From the NCBI RefSeq assembly GCF_020623625.1, contig NC_060206.1:186001-250000 (forward strand): DNA of 64,000 nucleotides. The letters are read 5' to 3'. The notes below the pieces were generated by a model, which worked only from the letters and a program-made list of their open reading frames with translations, did not search any database and was not told where the DNA came from. The translations under genes and the position numbers were made by a program. Below, piece after piece: positions 10,101 through 20,195 of this stretch (positions are counted from its first letter, which is position 1; each line of letters begins with the position of its first letter). Source of the stretch: Saccharomycodes ludwigii (Eukaryota; Ascomycota; Saccharomycetes; Saccharomycodales; Saccharomycodaceae).

Positions 10101-12518
10101 TTAAAATCCTTCTAAAGCTTTAATTGCTTTATTCAGTCTTTTGATACCTTCTTCATATCTATCTGGATCCAATATCATATCTGCAGTTAATCTACTTAAA
10201 CTATCGACTAATCTTTCCAACGCTCTTTTCTCCTCCACTTTCATCCCTAAATTAGCAAATTCAGATCCTATAAGCGTACCCTTTGTAACATTTAATAATT
10301 GAGATATCGTGTCGATATCAAACGAAGATCTTACTTCCTTTTTTTTAGGCGTATTACTATTACCATTGTTGTTTCCTCCTATGCTACTTGGCTGAGACCT
10401 CCTCCTAGAACTACTGTTATATTTTGCACCACCTATCTCACTGGCACTTCTACTGTTCTTATAAGATGAAGTATTACCATCGTTCGAGGAAGAATCATTA
10501 TTTGTCTTGATGTATGGGGATTGTTTCCTGGTATTTTTGGATTTTTGTTGTTCGCTCACTCCATTTTCTTCCTTTTTGCTAATATCATCATATACTTTAA
10601 CATCATATGCTCCATTTTCATCATCATCAACATCCACTACTATTATTTCTTCTTGCTTTACTTTGGTTTGTAATCTTTCAGTTCTATTCTCCTTTTTCAC
10701 TGGTGATGGTGTATTTGTTTTGCTAGATTTTTTGTTTTCCTTTTCAGCTAAATTGTCATCACTTTGATAAAAAAAATCAATAGTATTTTTAACTTCTTTT
10801 TTCATCGAAACTGTTGGAATGGTAATTGTTTTTGAACTAACATTAGAGACTGCTCTTTCGTTTTTAACTTGGATCTGTGGCTCCTTGTTTTGGTTAGTTG
10901 TTGATAATGTTTGAGACTTTGTTTTCTCCAAAGTTAATGGTGACGAGGGCAATAATTCTTTTTTAATTTGGTCATTGTTCTTCATTTCCAGTTTTCCCTT
11001 TTTAAATTTATCAATAGATAGTCTCTTCTTTGGACTCTCATTTAAAATCTTGTCGTGAGATAATACATTTATGTCTGCATTTTCTAGCTTAATTGTATTT
11101 CTGGTATTTTTTTTTTTTGGTAAAGCTAATAGCTTGTCTGGAATGTTTGGTAATGGTCTACTCAGATAACTGTCATCAAATCCGTTTTCACTATTGTTAC
11201 TCACTGGAACACCAAATTCATCAACAAAATTGCTTGAGGCAGAATAATAATCATCATCATCAACTTTTAAATTGGACAGATTATTAGAAGTGATATTTTT
11301 GTGGGCTTTAACATCTTGGCTTATATTGCTATTTTCTTTCTTAATAACCATTTCATCTTCAATTACCTTTCCAGGCTCCTTCTTTATAGCACAACTATCA
11401 ATAGTACGAGTTGAATCATTCGCTTGAGTAAATTTTTGTAAATGGTCCAATTGGTCATTTAATTGAAGTTCAAGCTGACTTAAAATGGGCTTTTTTTCAT
11501 GCACCTGTTTAATATTAACTTGCTGCTCTAAAAATTGTTCATTATCCTTGGCTTCTGTCTTAACTTCATAATTACAATTTTCCTCTTCTGCTACTGTGTT
11601 TATTGCAAAAATCTGTGAATTTGGTCTATTTCTACTTCTTGGAGGAATACTTGGTTTCAACTCATTGGTTATTGTACGATCAGGCCTAATAACAGTGTTA
11701 GACCCAACTTTTACTTCCAACTCAGGAATTTCACTAGAAGCATTGGATAATATAGTTGGTTCTCTTCTGATATTTTTATTGCCAAAACTATCGTATCTTT
11801 GATGGCTATACTGTTGTTTCTGGTGCTGGTGCTGGTGCTGCTGCTGCTGCTGCTGAACAGCTGACATAATAGTTGGTGGAGATTGTGGATTAGTATAATT
11901 GCTACTAAAACTGTGTTGACTTATTTTAGGTGTGTGTATAGAATATGCATAATCACTACAACTTGCTAAATTCCCTGAACCAACTGAAGATGAAGTAGGT
12001 GCATGTTTGTTATTAACGCTTAATCTGAATGATGTTGCACGACCAAATTGTTTTGCCTTTCCCTCTAAATCACTATCGGTGACATCTTTGTGATAAGTGG
12101 TAGATTCATTTATTCTATTCACATCAACAGAACCATCAAGAGTATTGAATATTTTATTAGAATTGCGTATATTATCAATATTTTTAATTTTTTTCGTATC
12201 CAAGCTTTGAAGAGAATCTTTAACTGCATTGTCAGTTGACAATTCCTTTATTTTGTCTTCCTTTTCCTCTTTGATCAGACTTGCTTCACTGTTTGAATTA
12301 CTCCCAAGGACATAAGAAACTACTGGAATACGTTCATGAATACTGGCATTATAAGAAGATTGAATACTAGCAGCTTCATTATGGTTCAAGGAAGCACGTG
12401 AGTTGACCAATTCTTGTAAATCAGATGTTTGGGTCTCATTTTCAGTTTCTTCAGGCATAACATATGAGTCTAGGATAGCAGATAATCGTTGGATATTGTG
12501 ACTATTATTGGTAGTCAT
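10101..12518 (-). CDS. NBA1: Probable Nba1-like bud-neck protein
   Basis: An 805-residue, mostly disordered protein rich in Ser, Asn, Lys and Glu, with a Gln/His repeat near residues 222-235. The only folded-looking part is the last 65 residues (LLNVTKGTLIGSEFANLG, then LVDSLSRLTADMILDPDRYE and a closing KALEGF). S. cerevisiae Nba1 (501 residues) localises to the bud neck with Gps1 and Nis1 and restrains Cdc42 at old division sites. The call depends on synteny: YOL071W-YOL070C-YOL069W is SDH5-NBA1-NUF2, and this gene sits between SDH5 and NUF2 in the expected orientation. Length expansion comes from low-complexity tracts. Confidence 0.6.
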   Translation of the reverse strand: MTTNNSHNIQRLSAILDSYVMPEETENETQTSDLQELVNSRASLNHNEAASIQSSYNASIHERIPVVSYVLGSNSNSEASLIKEEKEDKIKELSTDNAVKDSLQSLDTKKIKNIDNIRNSNKIFNTLDGSVDVNRINESTTYHKDVTDSDLEGKAKQFGRATSFRLSVNNKHAPTSSSVGSGNLASCSDYAYSIHTPKISQHSFSSNYTNPQSPPTIMSAVQQQQQQHQHQHQKQQYSHQRYDSFGNKNIRREPTILSNASSEIPELEVKVGSNTVIRPDRTITNELKPSIPPRSRNRPNSQIFAINTVAEEENCNYEVKTEAKDNEQFLEQQVNIKQVHEKKPILSQLELQLNDQLDHLQKFTQANDSTRTIDSCAIKKEPGKVIEDEMVIKKENSNISQDVKAHKNITSNNLSNLKVDDDDYYSASSNFVDEFGVPVSNNSENGFDDSYLSRPLPNIPDKLLALPKKKNTRNTIKLENADINVLSHDKILNESPKKRLSIDKFKKGKLEMKNNDQIKKELLPSSPLTLEKTKSQTLSTTNQNKEPQIQVKNERAVSNVSSKTITIPTVSMKKEVKNTIDFFYQSDDNLAEKENKKSSKTNTPSPVKKENRTERLQTKVKQEEIIVVDVDDDENGAYDVKVYDDISKKEENGVSEQQKSKNTRKQSPYIKTNNDSSSNDGNTSSYKNSRSASEIGGAKYNSSSRRRSQPSSIGGNNNGNSNTPKKKEVRSSFDIDTISQLLNVTKGTLIGSEFANLGMKVEEKRALERLVDSLSRLTADMILDPDRYEEGIKRLNKAIKALEGF

Positions 12519-13032
12519 TTTAGTTTGTTTGTTTTCTTTCTTCTTCTTTTGTTAATTGGGTTGTTTAATTCTGGATCTAATTAATGAACCATTTAAAGGT
12601 ACATCGTGAGGGAAGGGGAAAGAATGGGAATTTTACTTTAAACAAGTTAATGAGAGGGGGAAAGAAAGGAAAGAAAGGAAAGAAAAGAGTATAACAAAAA
12701 AAATAAAATATGATTAATTCAAAACTAATTATGATAGATAACTTTTAAACATTTGAATGTATATTTATTTATCTTAAATAAAAATGCTGGGTTTTTAATA
12801 AATTTTGGTTTTCATAAAGTACAAAACGTTCGGCCGTTCTATTTCGTACGCTTTTTTCTAAAAACAAATTACATTTCCTGATTCGGAGAAAAGTAAACAT
12901 AATTTGATCTATAAACAAACAAACAAACAAACAAACGAAAAGAACATCAATGCAAATCGAAATCTGAGAACTGATAAAAGTTTGATTGGAAAAGAAAGTA
13001 TTACAATACACTGGTGGCAAAAAAAGCATCCA
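12519..13032. other. Intergenic NBA1-FMO
   Basis: About 510 bp. It contains an AAAC tetranucleotide repeat (near 12914-12937), purine-rich GGAAA tracts upstream of NBA1 (12660-12690), and no supportable gene. Confidence 0.4.
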
Positions 13033-14769
13033 CTACCTATTCATTGTTTGTAAAAATATTTCTTTTAATCTTCCCACACTATATTTATACAAGGTCTGAG
13101 TATTTTCTGGGAAGAGAGGTTGCTCAAAATCTGATTCAAACAATTTTTCACAATCATTAAGCCAATATTCTTGTAAAACATCGAATGGATACATAAAATG
13201 AAAGGCACCTGAATTACCCTTTAAAGCTAACACTTTTCTCGACCATTCTAATTGATCATTAATTGACGGCAATATGTTATACCAAATATTATCATAGTAT
13301 GGTGGATCTTTAGTAATTTCGGGATTGTTAAACAATTTGTTAAACTTATGCCAAACATCGCTAATAGTCTTGGCTGACAACTGGAAAGATTGAAAATTTG
13401 CATTACTTGAAATACCAACAAACGCTAGTGTCGGATCTGCAATTGAAAAAGTATGCAAATACAATCCAGTTACCCTTGAAATGTTTGATGTATGTTTTGT
13501 TCTGGGATCCGGAGACATGAAGATCTTGTAATTTTGTCTAATTATTGGCGCTAAGAACGGGAAGCTACGTAAATAGCCAGTAGCAAAAACAATGCTATCC
13601 CAATCACTATAAAGATCATCATCACCTATGAATTTCACGCCATTTTCTTGTTCAGTACAAACGAATTTTTCAATTTTAGGTTTCAAGTGAATTTTACCCT
13701 CTTTTTGTGCAGTCAATAACCATTCATCAAACCAATAGAACGGGTTCTGCCCAGTGTCGTCCAACTCTGGTGCTTTATTATAGGACAAGTAAACATTCAC
13801 ATCTCTCTTTTCCTCAAGGGAAAATTCTTTAACCCTTTTTAAAACATCCATTGCACTAAAACTTTTGCCAATAATCAAAATATTCAATTTCCTATTTGTA
13901 TCACTATTTTTGGACATAGCCGGTAGTACATTCTGTTCCCAAAAATCGATATCGCGAACATGAAACATTTTCCCTGGAAACTTTTTGTTGTATTCATGAA
14001 TTTCATGCCAGTCGCCAGACATGTAAAAGGGAATGTAGGGTAATTGGCACCAACCATTGGCAATTACTACGGCATCAAAAGTCTCTGTATACCATTTTTC
14101 GACAGTGGCATTTTCGTCGGAGGAGAGTTCTCTTATGTAAAGTTTCCACTGATGTGAATTGTTAGGCTGAATCATTTCTACACTAGAATTGAACCTGTAA
14201 TATTTCTTGAGATCATCCTTTTCTATAAATGTTTCTATATTTTGCTGAATTTCTTTTAAATAAATCAATGGGTTGATGTCTTTGTTATCGATAATATCCC
14301 CTTTATAAAAACTTTGAGGATTAACATCAGTTGTAAACCTCATTAATTCTCTTGAAACATTACTGTAAAACCCTTTGTAAATACCAGTTTTATTGTTATA
14401 AAAAAGACTTTCTTGGCAACTTCTATCCCTTTTATCAATAATCAAGGGATCATCGATGGTGTATTCGTTACCATTATTTTCCTTATCCAATCTTTCTGTT
14501 AGCTCACCAGTAATTAATGGAGAATTCCAATGAAATAGATGGTCTGTATCGACTTGTGGGAACTCTTTGAGATTTAAATTTTTCAACTCGCTAAATGCGT
14601 CGATATACTTTTTATTTGTGTCAAATTCACCTGGATTGTCACTCCAAACACCACCTAACTTAGATTTCCCCTCAAACGCAACAATATTGGTGAACCCTTT
14701 TTTTTGTAACTCATAACAAGCGCTCAATCCACCAGGACCACCTCCAATAACAGCTATTTTGTTGATCAT
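13033..14769 (-). CDS. Flavin-containing monooxygenase-like protein
   Basis: A 578-residue two-dinucleotide-binding-domain flavoprotein. The FAD loop IAVIGGGPGGLSACYELQ is at residues 5-22. An FxGxxxH fingerprint of FMO and Baeyer-Villiger families appears as FPGKMFH, the second nucleotide site as IIGKSFSAMDVLKRV, and the late family motif as VFATGY. Such enzymes use NADPH and O2 to oxygenate soft nucleophiles; S. cerevisiae Fmo1 (432 residues) oxidises thiols and helps set ER redox state. This protein is about 145 residues longer and I cannot say it is the FMO1 orthologue. No ER signal or tail anchor is evident. It sits between NBA1 and NUF2, which are adjacent in S. cerevisiae. Confidence 0.85.
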   Translation of the reverse strand: MINKIAVIGGGPGGLSACYELQKKGFTNIVAFEGKSKLGGVWSDNPGEFDTNKKYIDAFSELKNLNLKEFPQVDTDHLFHWNSPLITGELTERLDKENNGNEYTIDDPLIIDKRDRSCQESLFYNNKTGIYKGFYSNVSRELMRFTTDVNPQSFYKGDIIDNKDINPLIYLKEIQQNIETFIEKDDLKKYYRFNSSVEMIQPNNSHQWKLYIRELSSDENATVEKWYTETFDAVVIANGWCQLPYIPFYMSGDWHEIHEYNKKFPGKMFHVRDIDFWEQNVLPAMSKNSDTNRKLNILIIGKSFSAMDVLKRVKEFSLEEKRDVNVYLSYNKAPELDDTGQNPFYWFDEWLLTAQKEGKIHLKPKIEKFVCTEQENGVKFIGDDDLYSDWDSIVFATGYLRSFPFLAPIIRQNYKIFMSPDPRTKHTSNISRVTGLYLHTFSIADPTLAFVGISSNANFQSFQLSAKTISDVWHKFNKLFNNPEITKDPPYYDNIWYNILPSINDQLEWSRKVLALKGNSGAFHFMYPFDVLQEYWLNDCEKLFESDFEQPLFPENTQTLYKYSVGRLKEIFLQTMNR

Positions 14770-15166
14770 TGTATTTAGGATTGTATGTTTATAGGTGGAT
14801 AAATATTGGATTAAAAGTTTTTATTGATATTGAGATAGATAATTAAACAAAGTGTAGTCACAACTTGGAAACCATATTGATAATTTTATCGAAAAAACCG
14901 TTATAAATAGTTTTTATATATATTTTTTTTTTTTCAATTCATTTTCTTTTTTTTTTTATATTTTAAAAAGAAAGAAAAAAAAAAAAAAGAAAAAAATTTT
15001 TTAAGAAGGTATTCACGCTTCCATTTAATTAGTCAATGTGTTTTCACCTAAGAACACAATTTTATTGTTTATCATAATCCTTTTTTTTTTTATTTTTTCT
15101 TTTTAAAATATATGTAATATATTCAATTCTTTAAAAATCTAGTTTCAAAGAACATTAAAATATGAA
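14770..15166. other. Divergent promoter region FMO/NUF2
   Basis: About 400 bp between divergently transcribed genes. It contains several T10-T16 and A12-A16 tracts and no clear factor site. Confidence 0.4.
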
Positions 15167-16615
15167 ATGAACCATTATCAAGCAAAAAACTACCAAAGTT
15201 CTAGATCGACTAAAACACCAGCCACAACTGCAGCATCATCCTTAAAAGGTCCTAACACATACACCACTGATGTCTTCCCTATATTGAGTCTAGATGAATT
15301 AGTAACTTGTTTGCAAAGCTGTGATTTCTCAATAGCTACAAAAGCTTCTTTATCCAAACCAACATCAGCATTTATAATAACATTGTACAAACAAATTATT
15401 GATAGTTTTATGGGGGTTTCCCCAGATGATTTAATCAACGATTTAAGAAGAAAAGAACGAGGTGATGGCGATAGTACCAGTAATGTCAATAATAACAATA
15501 TTAATTATGAAACAATACACACTTTAGTTTTAAATAAGATCTGCTATAAATTTTTCCAAGATATAGGTGTATTGGATTTCAATATAATGGACTTATACAA
15601 ACCAGAGGTTTTCAGGACAATAAGACTATTGAGTGCAGTTATTAATTATGCTAGATTTAGAGAAGAAAGAATGTATGATTGTGACAAGTTTATTGCCACT
15701 ACTGAATATTTATTGGAGCAATTAAAACAGAAATTTGACGAAAGAAACTCCATAGTAAATCAGTTGGGAAAATATAAAGAATGGGATTTTGATAATGTTG
15801 GTATGCAGCTAGAAAAATTAGAAACAGATAATAAAAACGTTGAACAAAATTTGCGAAAGTTGGTGACCACGCAGGAGACTTTGACTATAGATTATGATAA
15901 TTATAGATCAGTCAAGCAGAAGCTGTTAATTGAATTAGAGCAGTTAAGTTTCCAAGAAATTGAACTGGAAAGCGAAAGAGATAAATTAATTAAATATAGT
16001 AAGATGGATATAGGAGGTATGGACAATGTGATTAAGGACTTACAGAATCAACTAGACGAAAAGAAGAAAACATTAACTTCTTTGGAGCACAAACAGCATG
16101 ATTTATATCTTGCCATTGAAAAATTTCAAAAGTGTTATAACGACCTAACTCAGTTGCTGAATTATATTATAAGGGACATCCAAGAAACGCATATTAAAGA
16201 GGTTGAATTGAAAGAATTAAAACAACAAAACGAGTTAACAGAGAATAAATTAAAAAATATTTTGGATACAAATATCTTGATGAAAATAAACATATTAAAA
16301 TCACAATTGGAACAACAAGAATCTAGTTGGCAGGAACTCCGTATAAACATGGAACAGAAATCAAGTGAAAATGATGAAAGAATAACGGATTTACAAAAAC
16401 AATACAAGGAAGAAGTTATACCGAGAGTGGAAAAACAAAAGAAATTTGTTACAGATGAATTGATTAATGGGAAATTACGTGAGTTAAATTCCGAGTTTGA
16501 TAATATTAAACAAAGTTTCCAATCGGAAATTATGGAATTGGAAAGGGAATATTCAAGGTTGGCCCAGTATCTAAATCAGTACATACAAAATGTGGTTAAT
16601 GAATTAGGAGATTAG
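15167..16615 (+). CDS. NUF2: Kinetochore Ndc80-complex subunit Nuf2
   Basis: A 482-residue protein (S. cerevisiae 451). Residues about 35-165 form the calponin-homology head, beginning DVFPILSLDELVTCLQ and including YKPEVFRTIRLLSAVINYARFR. The remainder is a long heptad-rich coiled coil. With Ndc80, Spc24 and Spc25 it links kinetochores to microtubule plus ends. NUF2 next to NBA1 and SIR2/HST1 matches S. cerevisiae chromosome XV. Confidence 0.95.
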   Translation: MNHYQAKNYQSSRSTKTPATTAASSLKGPNTYTTDVFPILSLDELVTCLQSCDFSIATKASLSKPTSAFIITLYKQIIDSFMGVSPDDLINDLRRKERGDGDSTSNVNNNNINYETIHTLVLNKICYKFFQDIGVLDFNIMDLYKPEVFRTIRLLSAVINYARFREERMYDCDKFIATTEYLLEQLKQKFDERNSIVNQLGKYKEWDFDNVGMQLEKLETDNKNVEQNLRKLVTTQETLTIDYDNYRSVKQKLLIELEQLSFQEIELESERDKLIKYSKMDIGGMDNVIKDLQNQLDEKKKTLTSLEHKQHDLYLAIEKFQKCYNDLTQLLNYIIRDIQETHIKEVELKELKQQNELTENKLKNILDTNILMKINILKSQLEQQESSWQELRINMEQKSSENDERITDLQKQYKEEVIPRVEKQKKFVTDELINGKLRELNSEFDNIKQSFQSEIMELEREYSRLAQYLNQYIQNVVNELGD

Positions 16616-16665
16616 TAAAGCTATAATAGGTAGAAACACCATCTATATAAAGTATATACGGCTTG

Positions 16666-16666
<1 letters not shown>

Positions 16667-16698
<32 letters not shown>

Positions 16699-16699
16699 G
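16667..16699. repeat. (AAT)n microsatellite
   Basis: About ten AAT units between the convergent NUF2 and PRP11 genes. It is likely polymorphic and has no evident function. Confidence 0.85.
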
Positions 16700-16708
16700 G
16701 TTACATTA

Positions 16709-17557
16709 TTATTGGAAAAATACTTGTACAAAAAATTGACCGTTATCTCGGTCCCAATAACAGCATTGGTTATTCAAATCATCAATAAAGATTTTTAAAG
16801 CACCATCATTACGAGTATCATTATTGTAATTATTATATTTTAACTTCAATTTACTTGGTATTCCAACTGCGATATTTTCAAATGGTGGGAAAGAAATCAC
16901 CAAGTAATTTTGGTCTATGTCTTTATTGCAGTTTTCATTGTCTTCATGATTCTGTTCAATTTCTAGTTTATCAACTAGTCTTATAAATGGTGGTGTGTTA
17001 TCATTCCAAATACCTTGATTTACCCCGTAATTAACCTTTATCAAGACCCCAAGATCACCTTGGTCATTTTTCACATACACCAAGTTCCAATCCTTTTCAT
17101 TTAAAGGTTCTCTTTTGATATTTATTTCGTTGTTTCGTATATTTTCAAGTTTGGCAGTCAACTTTTGTTCTTTTTTCTCCTCCCTCGACAATTCTTTATT
17201 AGCATGGTTGCCTTTATTACCACTATTCTTGCTTCTAATTAGTAAACTCAATCCATGTTTTTTCCCCTTTAAATGTCTCTCTACGGATGTCCAAGACATG
17301 TGCATAGTATTACATAGTTTACAGACTAATTTCCCACTTCTATTTTTGTATATGTATGGATTTTTTCTATCTAGTTCGGTATCTTGTTGTTGGAGTTGTT
17401 CATCATTATTATGATCTGCTTGGTATTCTGTTATGAAGGGTATTCTTTCGCCAATTAATAAATCATCCACTTGTTTTTTTGTTTGTAAATTTTGTATGGA
17501 CGATGAGGCCATCCCACCACCACCTTTCTTAGATCCTATACGATTTGAATAATCCAT
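16709..17557 (-). CDS. PRP11: Splicing factor SF3a subunit (SF3A2 type)
   Basis: A 282-residue protein matching S. cerevisiae Prp11 (266). The start, with GSKKGGGGMAS, is characteristic. The matrin/U1-type C2H2 zinc finger runs LVCKLCNTMHMSWTSVERHLKGKKH at about residues 77-101 with C79, C82, H95 and H101. The C-terminal FPPFENIAVGIPS and YVQFF-like end are also typical. It is part of SF3a in the U2 snRNP and is needed for prespliceosome formation. The order PRP11 then SIR2 is the same as YDL043C and YDL042C. Confidence 0.95.
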   Translation of the reverse strand: MDYSNRIGSKKGGGGMASSSIQNLQTKKQVDDLLIGERIPFITEYQADHNNDEQLQQQDTELDRKNPYIYKNRSGKLVCKLCNTMHMSWTSVERHLKGKKHGLSLLIRSKNSGNKGNHANKELSREEKKEQKLTAKLENIRNNEINIKREPLNEKDWNLVYVKNDQGDLGVLIKVNYGVNQGIWNDNTPPFIRLVDKLEIEQNHEDNENCNKDIDQNYLVISFPPFENIAVGIPSKLKLKYNNYNNDTRNDGALKIFIDDLNNQCCYWDRDNGQFFVQVFFQ

Positions 17558-17741
17558 ATTTTATTGGTTATCTATATAATTTTCAGCTTTTTCTTTTTTT
17601 ATTTTCTTCTCCTCCTACTGTATTTTTTTCCTTAGATTTTTTAGGACTTTTCAATCTTGGACTTGAAAATATTGATATATCTTAAAAGAGCTGTTAAAAT
17701 TATTTATTTATTTATCAATTTCGCCATCCATTCTAGCAATG

Positions 17742-17764
17742 TGTCCGAACAGTAATATGTCCGA
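17742..17764 (+). promoter_or_regulatory. Two direct TGTCCGA sites upstream of PRP11
   Basis: TGTCCGA occurs at 17742-17748 and again at 17758-17764, about 185-205 bp upstream of the PRP11 start, in the PRP11-SIR2 gap of about 394 bp that is otherwise AT-rich. The 16-bp spacing is about one and a half helix turns. The motif recurs in other promoters here; the cognate factor is unknown. Confidence 0.4.
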
Positions 17765-17951
17765 TATAACGAAATTACAGATGTTTTTTTTTTTTTTATT
17801 TTTTAATCACAATTAAAATTTATTTCAAATAATAATAAAACCACGTATTAGATTTCGCTAAACTTACAATAACAATATTCACATACAAATTACGCCAGTT
17901 TAGAAGAGGAAAAAAAAAAAGATTAAAAAATACTATACATATTATCATCCC

Positions 17952-19826
17952 TTATACACTTTCCTTCTTGTCCTCTTTATGTTCAGATACTTTATATACA
18001 CCTCTATCTAATTCAACTACATCAAATTTCTCATTCATTAATTTCTTTTCCCACAACTCATGTGGTATATCCCAATGTAATCTTTGAGCTAACATAGCAG
18101 CAACATCATCACATAAACCTAATAACGTTAAATCAAATTCGGCATGTTTAACTGCATCTCTATTGATCAAAACTTGTGGAGTATTGGCTGGAATCATATT
18201 AACTATTTCAGAAACAGGAGCAACTTTCAAACTAGTACCAATACATATCAATAAATCACAGTCAAAAACATCCTTTTTTATATATCTATGAAACTTGGCC
18301 GGTAATGCCTCTCCAAAAAACGTAATGTCTGGTTTTAAAACACCATATGATTTCGGTATATGGTGGAATTCGTTATTAGCTAATGTCCCCGTATTATTGC
18401 TAATAAGATCACTATCATTGCTCTTATGGTTGTGATTTGCAGCAGCTGTGGTATTGTTCCCGGAAAAGTTATTGATAGTAGCAGTAGTGACAGTATCATT
18501 AGGATAAGATTTACGTGCGTTGGTTGCACTGACAGATGCACTGGTTGTGGGGAAATATTTTTGTCTCATTGGATTACAATATGGACATAATGGTAGTTCA
18601 CTATTTCGAATAAATTTGAAAATTTTTTCACCGGGGATTTGCCAATTGCAACTTCTACAAGTGGCAGTAGCAAATGAACCATGGCATTGAATTAATTTTT
18701 CGTTTTTAATGCCAGCAAATGATTCCAAATTATCAATATTTTGCGTATAATTACGTAACAATTTATCATGATCTTGTAATGCCTTGATAAAAGAATGCAA
18801 TGGAGAATATATGCCGTCTGGCGGTAAAATTAAATGAGCAATGTTATAAAAAACAGCAGGATCTTCAGTGAAAATGTCATAATTGAAAACATCTTGTGGG
18901 TCATCTAAACCCAAATGCTTAATTTTAGAGTAAAAACCTTCAGAGGATCTAAAATCCGGGATACCCAAGGAGGTAGAAATACCAGCACCAGTCAAAACCA
19001 AGATTTTTTTAGCTGTTTTCAATTTTGTTAGCAAATCATCAATAGTATGAAAGTTTGCCAATTTAATTCTGCTGCTTAATACTTTATTCATAGCTTTTTG
19101 TAAGTCCTTAATTAATTTGACCGCATATTTCCTTTCTAACGGATCATTAAACTGGTCTTCATCGGCAGAAATTGAAGTAGCGTTTTCAGTATCATCAGTG
19201 GTTGGTGGTATATTACCACTGGTAGTATCAGTGGTGTTATTTTTTGAAGTTACATTTCTAAATAACTGTTCCGGATTTTCAACAACTTTGGTTAAGGCAT
19301 CTAGGATATCTTTGTCTTTAACCTGAAAACCTAGCAACTTAACTAGTTGGTAGATATATAAAGTGTTTAATTCATCGGGTAAATAGTCATTTAAGAATGC
19401 AGCAGACCCATAATGTTTTAAGTAAGACCTTGCATTAAGGGAATCCTCTTTGCTAATCACAGGGAGTTCGTATTTTCCTGAATGAATATTTTTAGGAACA
19501 TATATTGGGTTGTCCGGTTTCTTTGGGACGTATTGGTACTGAATATTGGCATCACCTTCTACGGTGGGATTTTTGCTATTGTCCTGTGAGTCGGTAGTAG
19601 TGCCCTTGGTGGAAATATTATTGACAGGGGTATTCTCTTTATAGTCATCAACAATGTCTTCTAGCTCATCATCTGGATTAGTACTAATAAACTTTATATC
19701 ATCATCCATGTTATTGTTATCCAATTTTGGTTTTTTCAAAATATCCTGGTCGGCATTATTGTTTTCGTGGTTATTGTTATTATTCTCTCTTTCACGTTTG
19801 TTTATTGAAGGGGTAACATCAGTCAT
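17952..19826 (-). CDS. SIR2: Sir2/Hst1 NAD-dependent histone deacetylase
   Basis: A 624-residue class I sirtuin. Visible landmarks are GAGIS (280-284), GIPDFRS, YTQNIDNLE (360-368), catalytic H382 in QCHGSF, zinc cysteines C390, C393, C414 and C417, and KPDITFFGEALP. An N-terminal domain like that of Sir2/Hst1 occupies about residues 95-240. S. cerevisiae has two descendants of this locus: SIR2 (YDL042C, silencing with Sir3/Sir4) and HST1 (YOL068C, repression with Sum1). Here both sets of neighbours surround one gene, so it probably represents the pre-duplication ancestor. Residues about 424-491, after the second zinc pair, hold a longer polar Asn/Thr/Ser insert than I recall in S. cerevisiae Sir2. 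Confidence 0.95.
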   Translation of the reverse strand: MTDVTPSINKRERENNNNNHENNNADQDILKKPKLDNNNMDDDIKFISTNPDDELEDIVDDYKENTPVNNISTKGTTTDSQDNSKNPTVEGDANIQYQYVPKKPDNPIYVPKNIHSGKYELPVISKEDSLNARSYLKHYGSAAFLNDYLPDELNTLYIYQLVKLLGFQVKDKDILDALTKVVENPEQLFRNVTSKNNTTDTTSGNIPPTTDDTENATSISADEDQFNDPLERKYAVKLIKDLQKAMNKVLSSRIKLANFHTIDDLLTKLKTAKKILVLTGAGISTSLGIPDFRSSEGFYSKIKHLGLDDPQDVFNYDIFTEDPAVFYNIAHLILPPDGIYSPLHSFIKALQDHDKLLRNYTQNIDNLESFAGIKNEKLIQCHGSFATATCRSCNWQIPGEKIFKFIRNSELPLCPYCNPMRQKYFPTTSASVSATNARKSYPNDTVTTATINNFSGNNTTAAANHNHKSNDSDLISNNTGTLANNEFHHIPKSYGVLKPDITFFGEALPAKFHRYIKKDVFDCDLLICIGTSLKVAPVSEIVNMIPANTPQVLINRDAVKHAEFDLTLLGLCDDVAAMLAQRLHWDIPHELWEKKLMNEKFDVVELDRGVYKVSEHKEDKKESV

Positions 19827-19874
19827 TTTATTTTATATTATGTTATAGTATTTATGTATATATATATATATATG

Positions 19875-20130
19875 TGTGTGTGGGTGTGTGTGTGTATATG
19901 TATATTAACTTTTTTCTTGTTTTGTTTTAATTGGTTGTTAGAGTGGAATATAAAGAAGCAAACAAATAAAAATAAAAAAGAATACACCGTAAATAGTAAC
20001 AAAAATTGGTGTATACTTTTATAATAATATTTTTTTTTTTTTTTTTCGTTGTTGTTTTTAAATGGAATAAAACACCAAAGCTATGCCTGGTTTACGTGCA
20101 TCACGCACACCCTGCGCACACCCACACACC
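19875..20130. promoter_or_regulatory. Two Rap1-consensus sites upstream of SIR2
   Basis: On the plus strand 20118-20130 reads ACACCCACACACC, a full match to the Rap1 consensus ACACCCRYACAYM. The reverse complement of the same consensus lies at 19875-19887 inside a GT-rich tract. They are about 50 and 290 bp upstream of the SIR2 start. Low sequence complexity, at least of the proximal one, makes chance possible. Confidence 0.45.
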
Positions 20131-20195
20131 ATCTTTTTCTCTCCTTTTTTTGTTTGTTGTTTTTAAGCATTGGAAAATAATTTACTGCAGCAATC

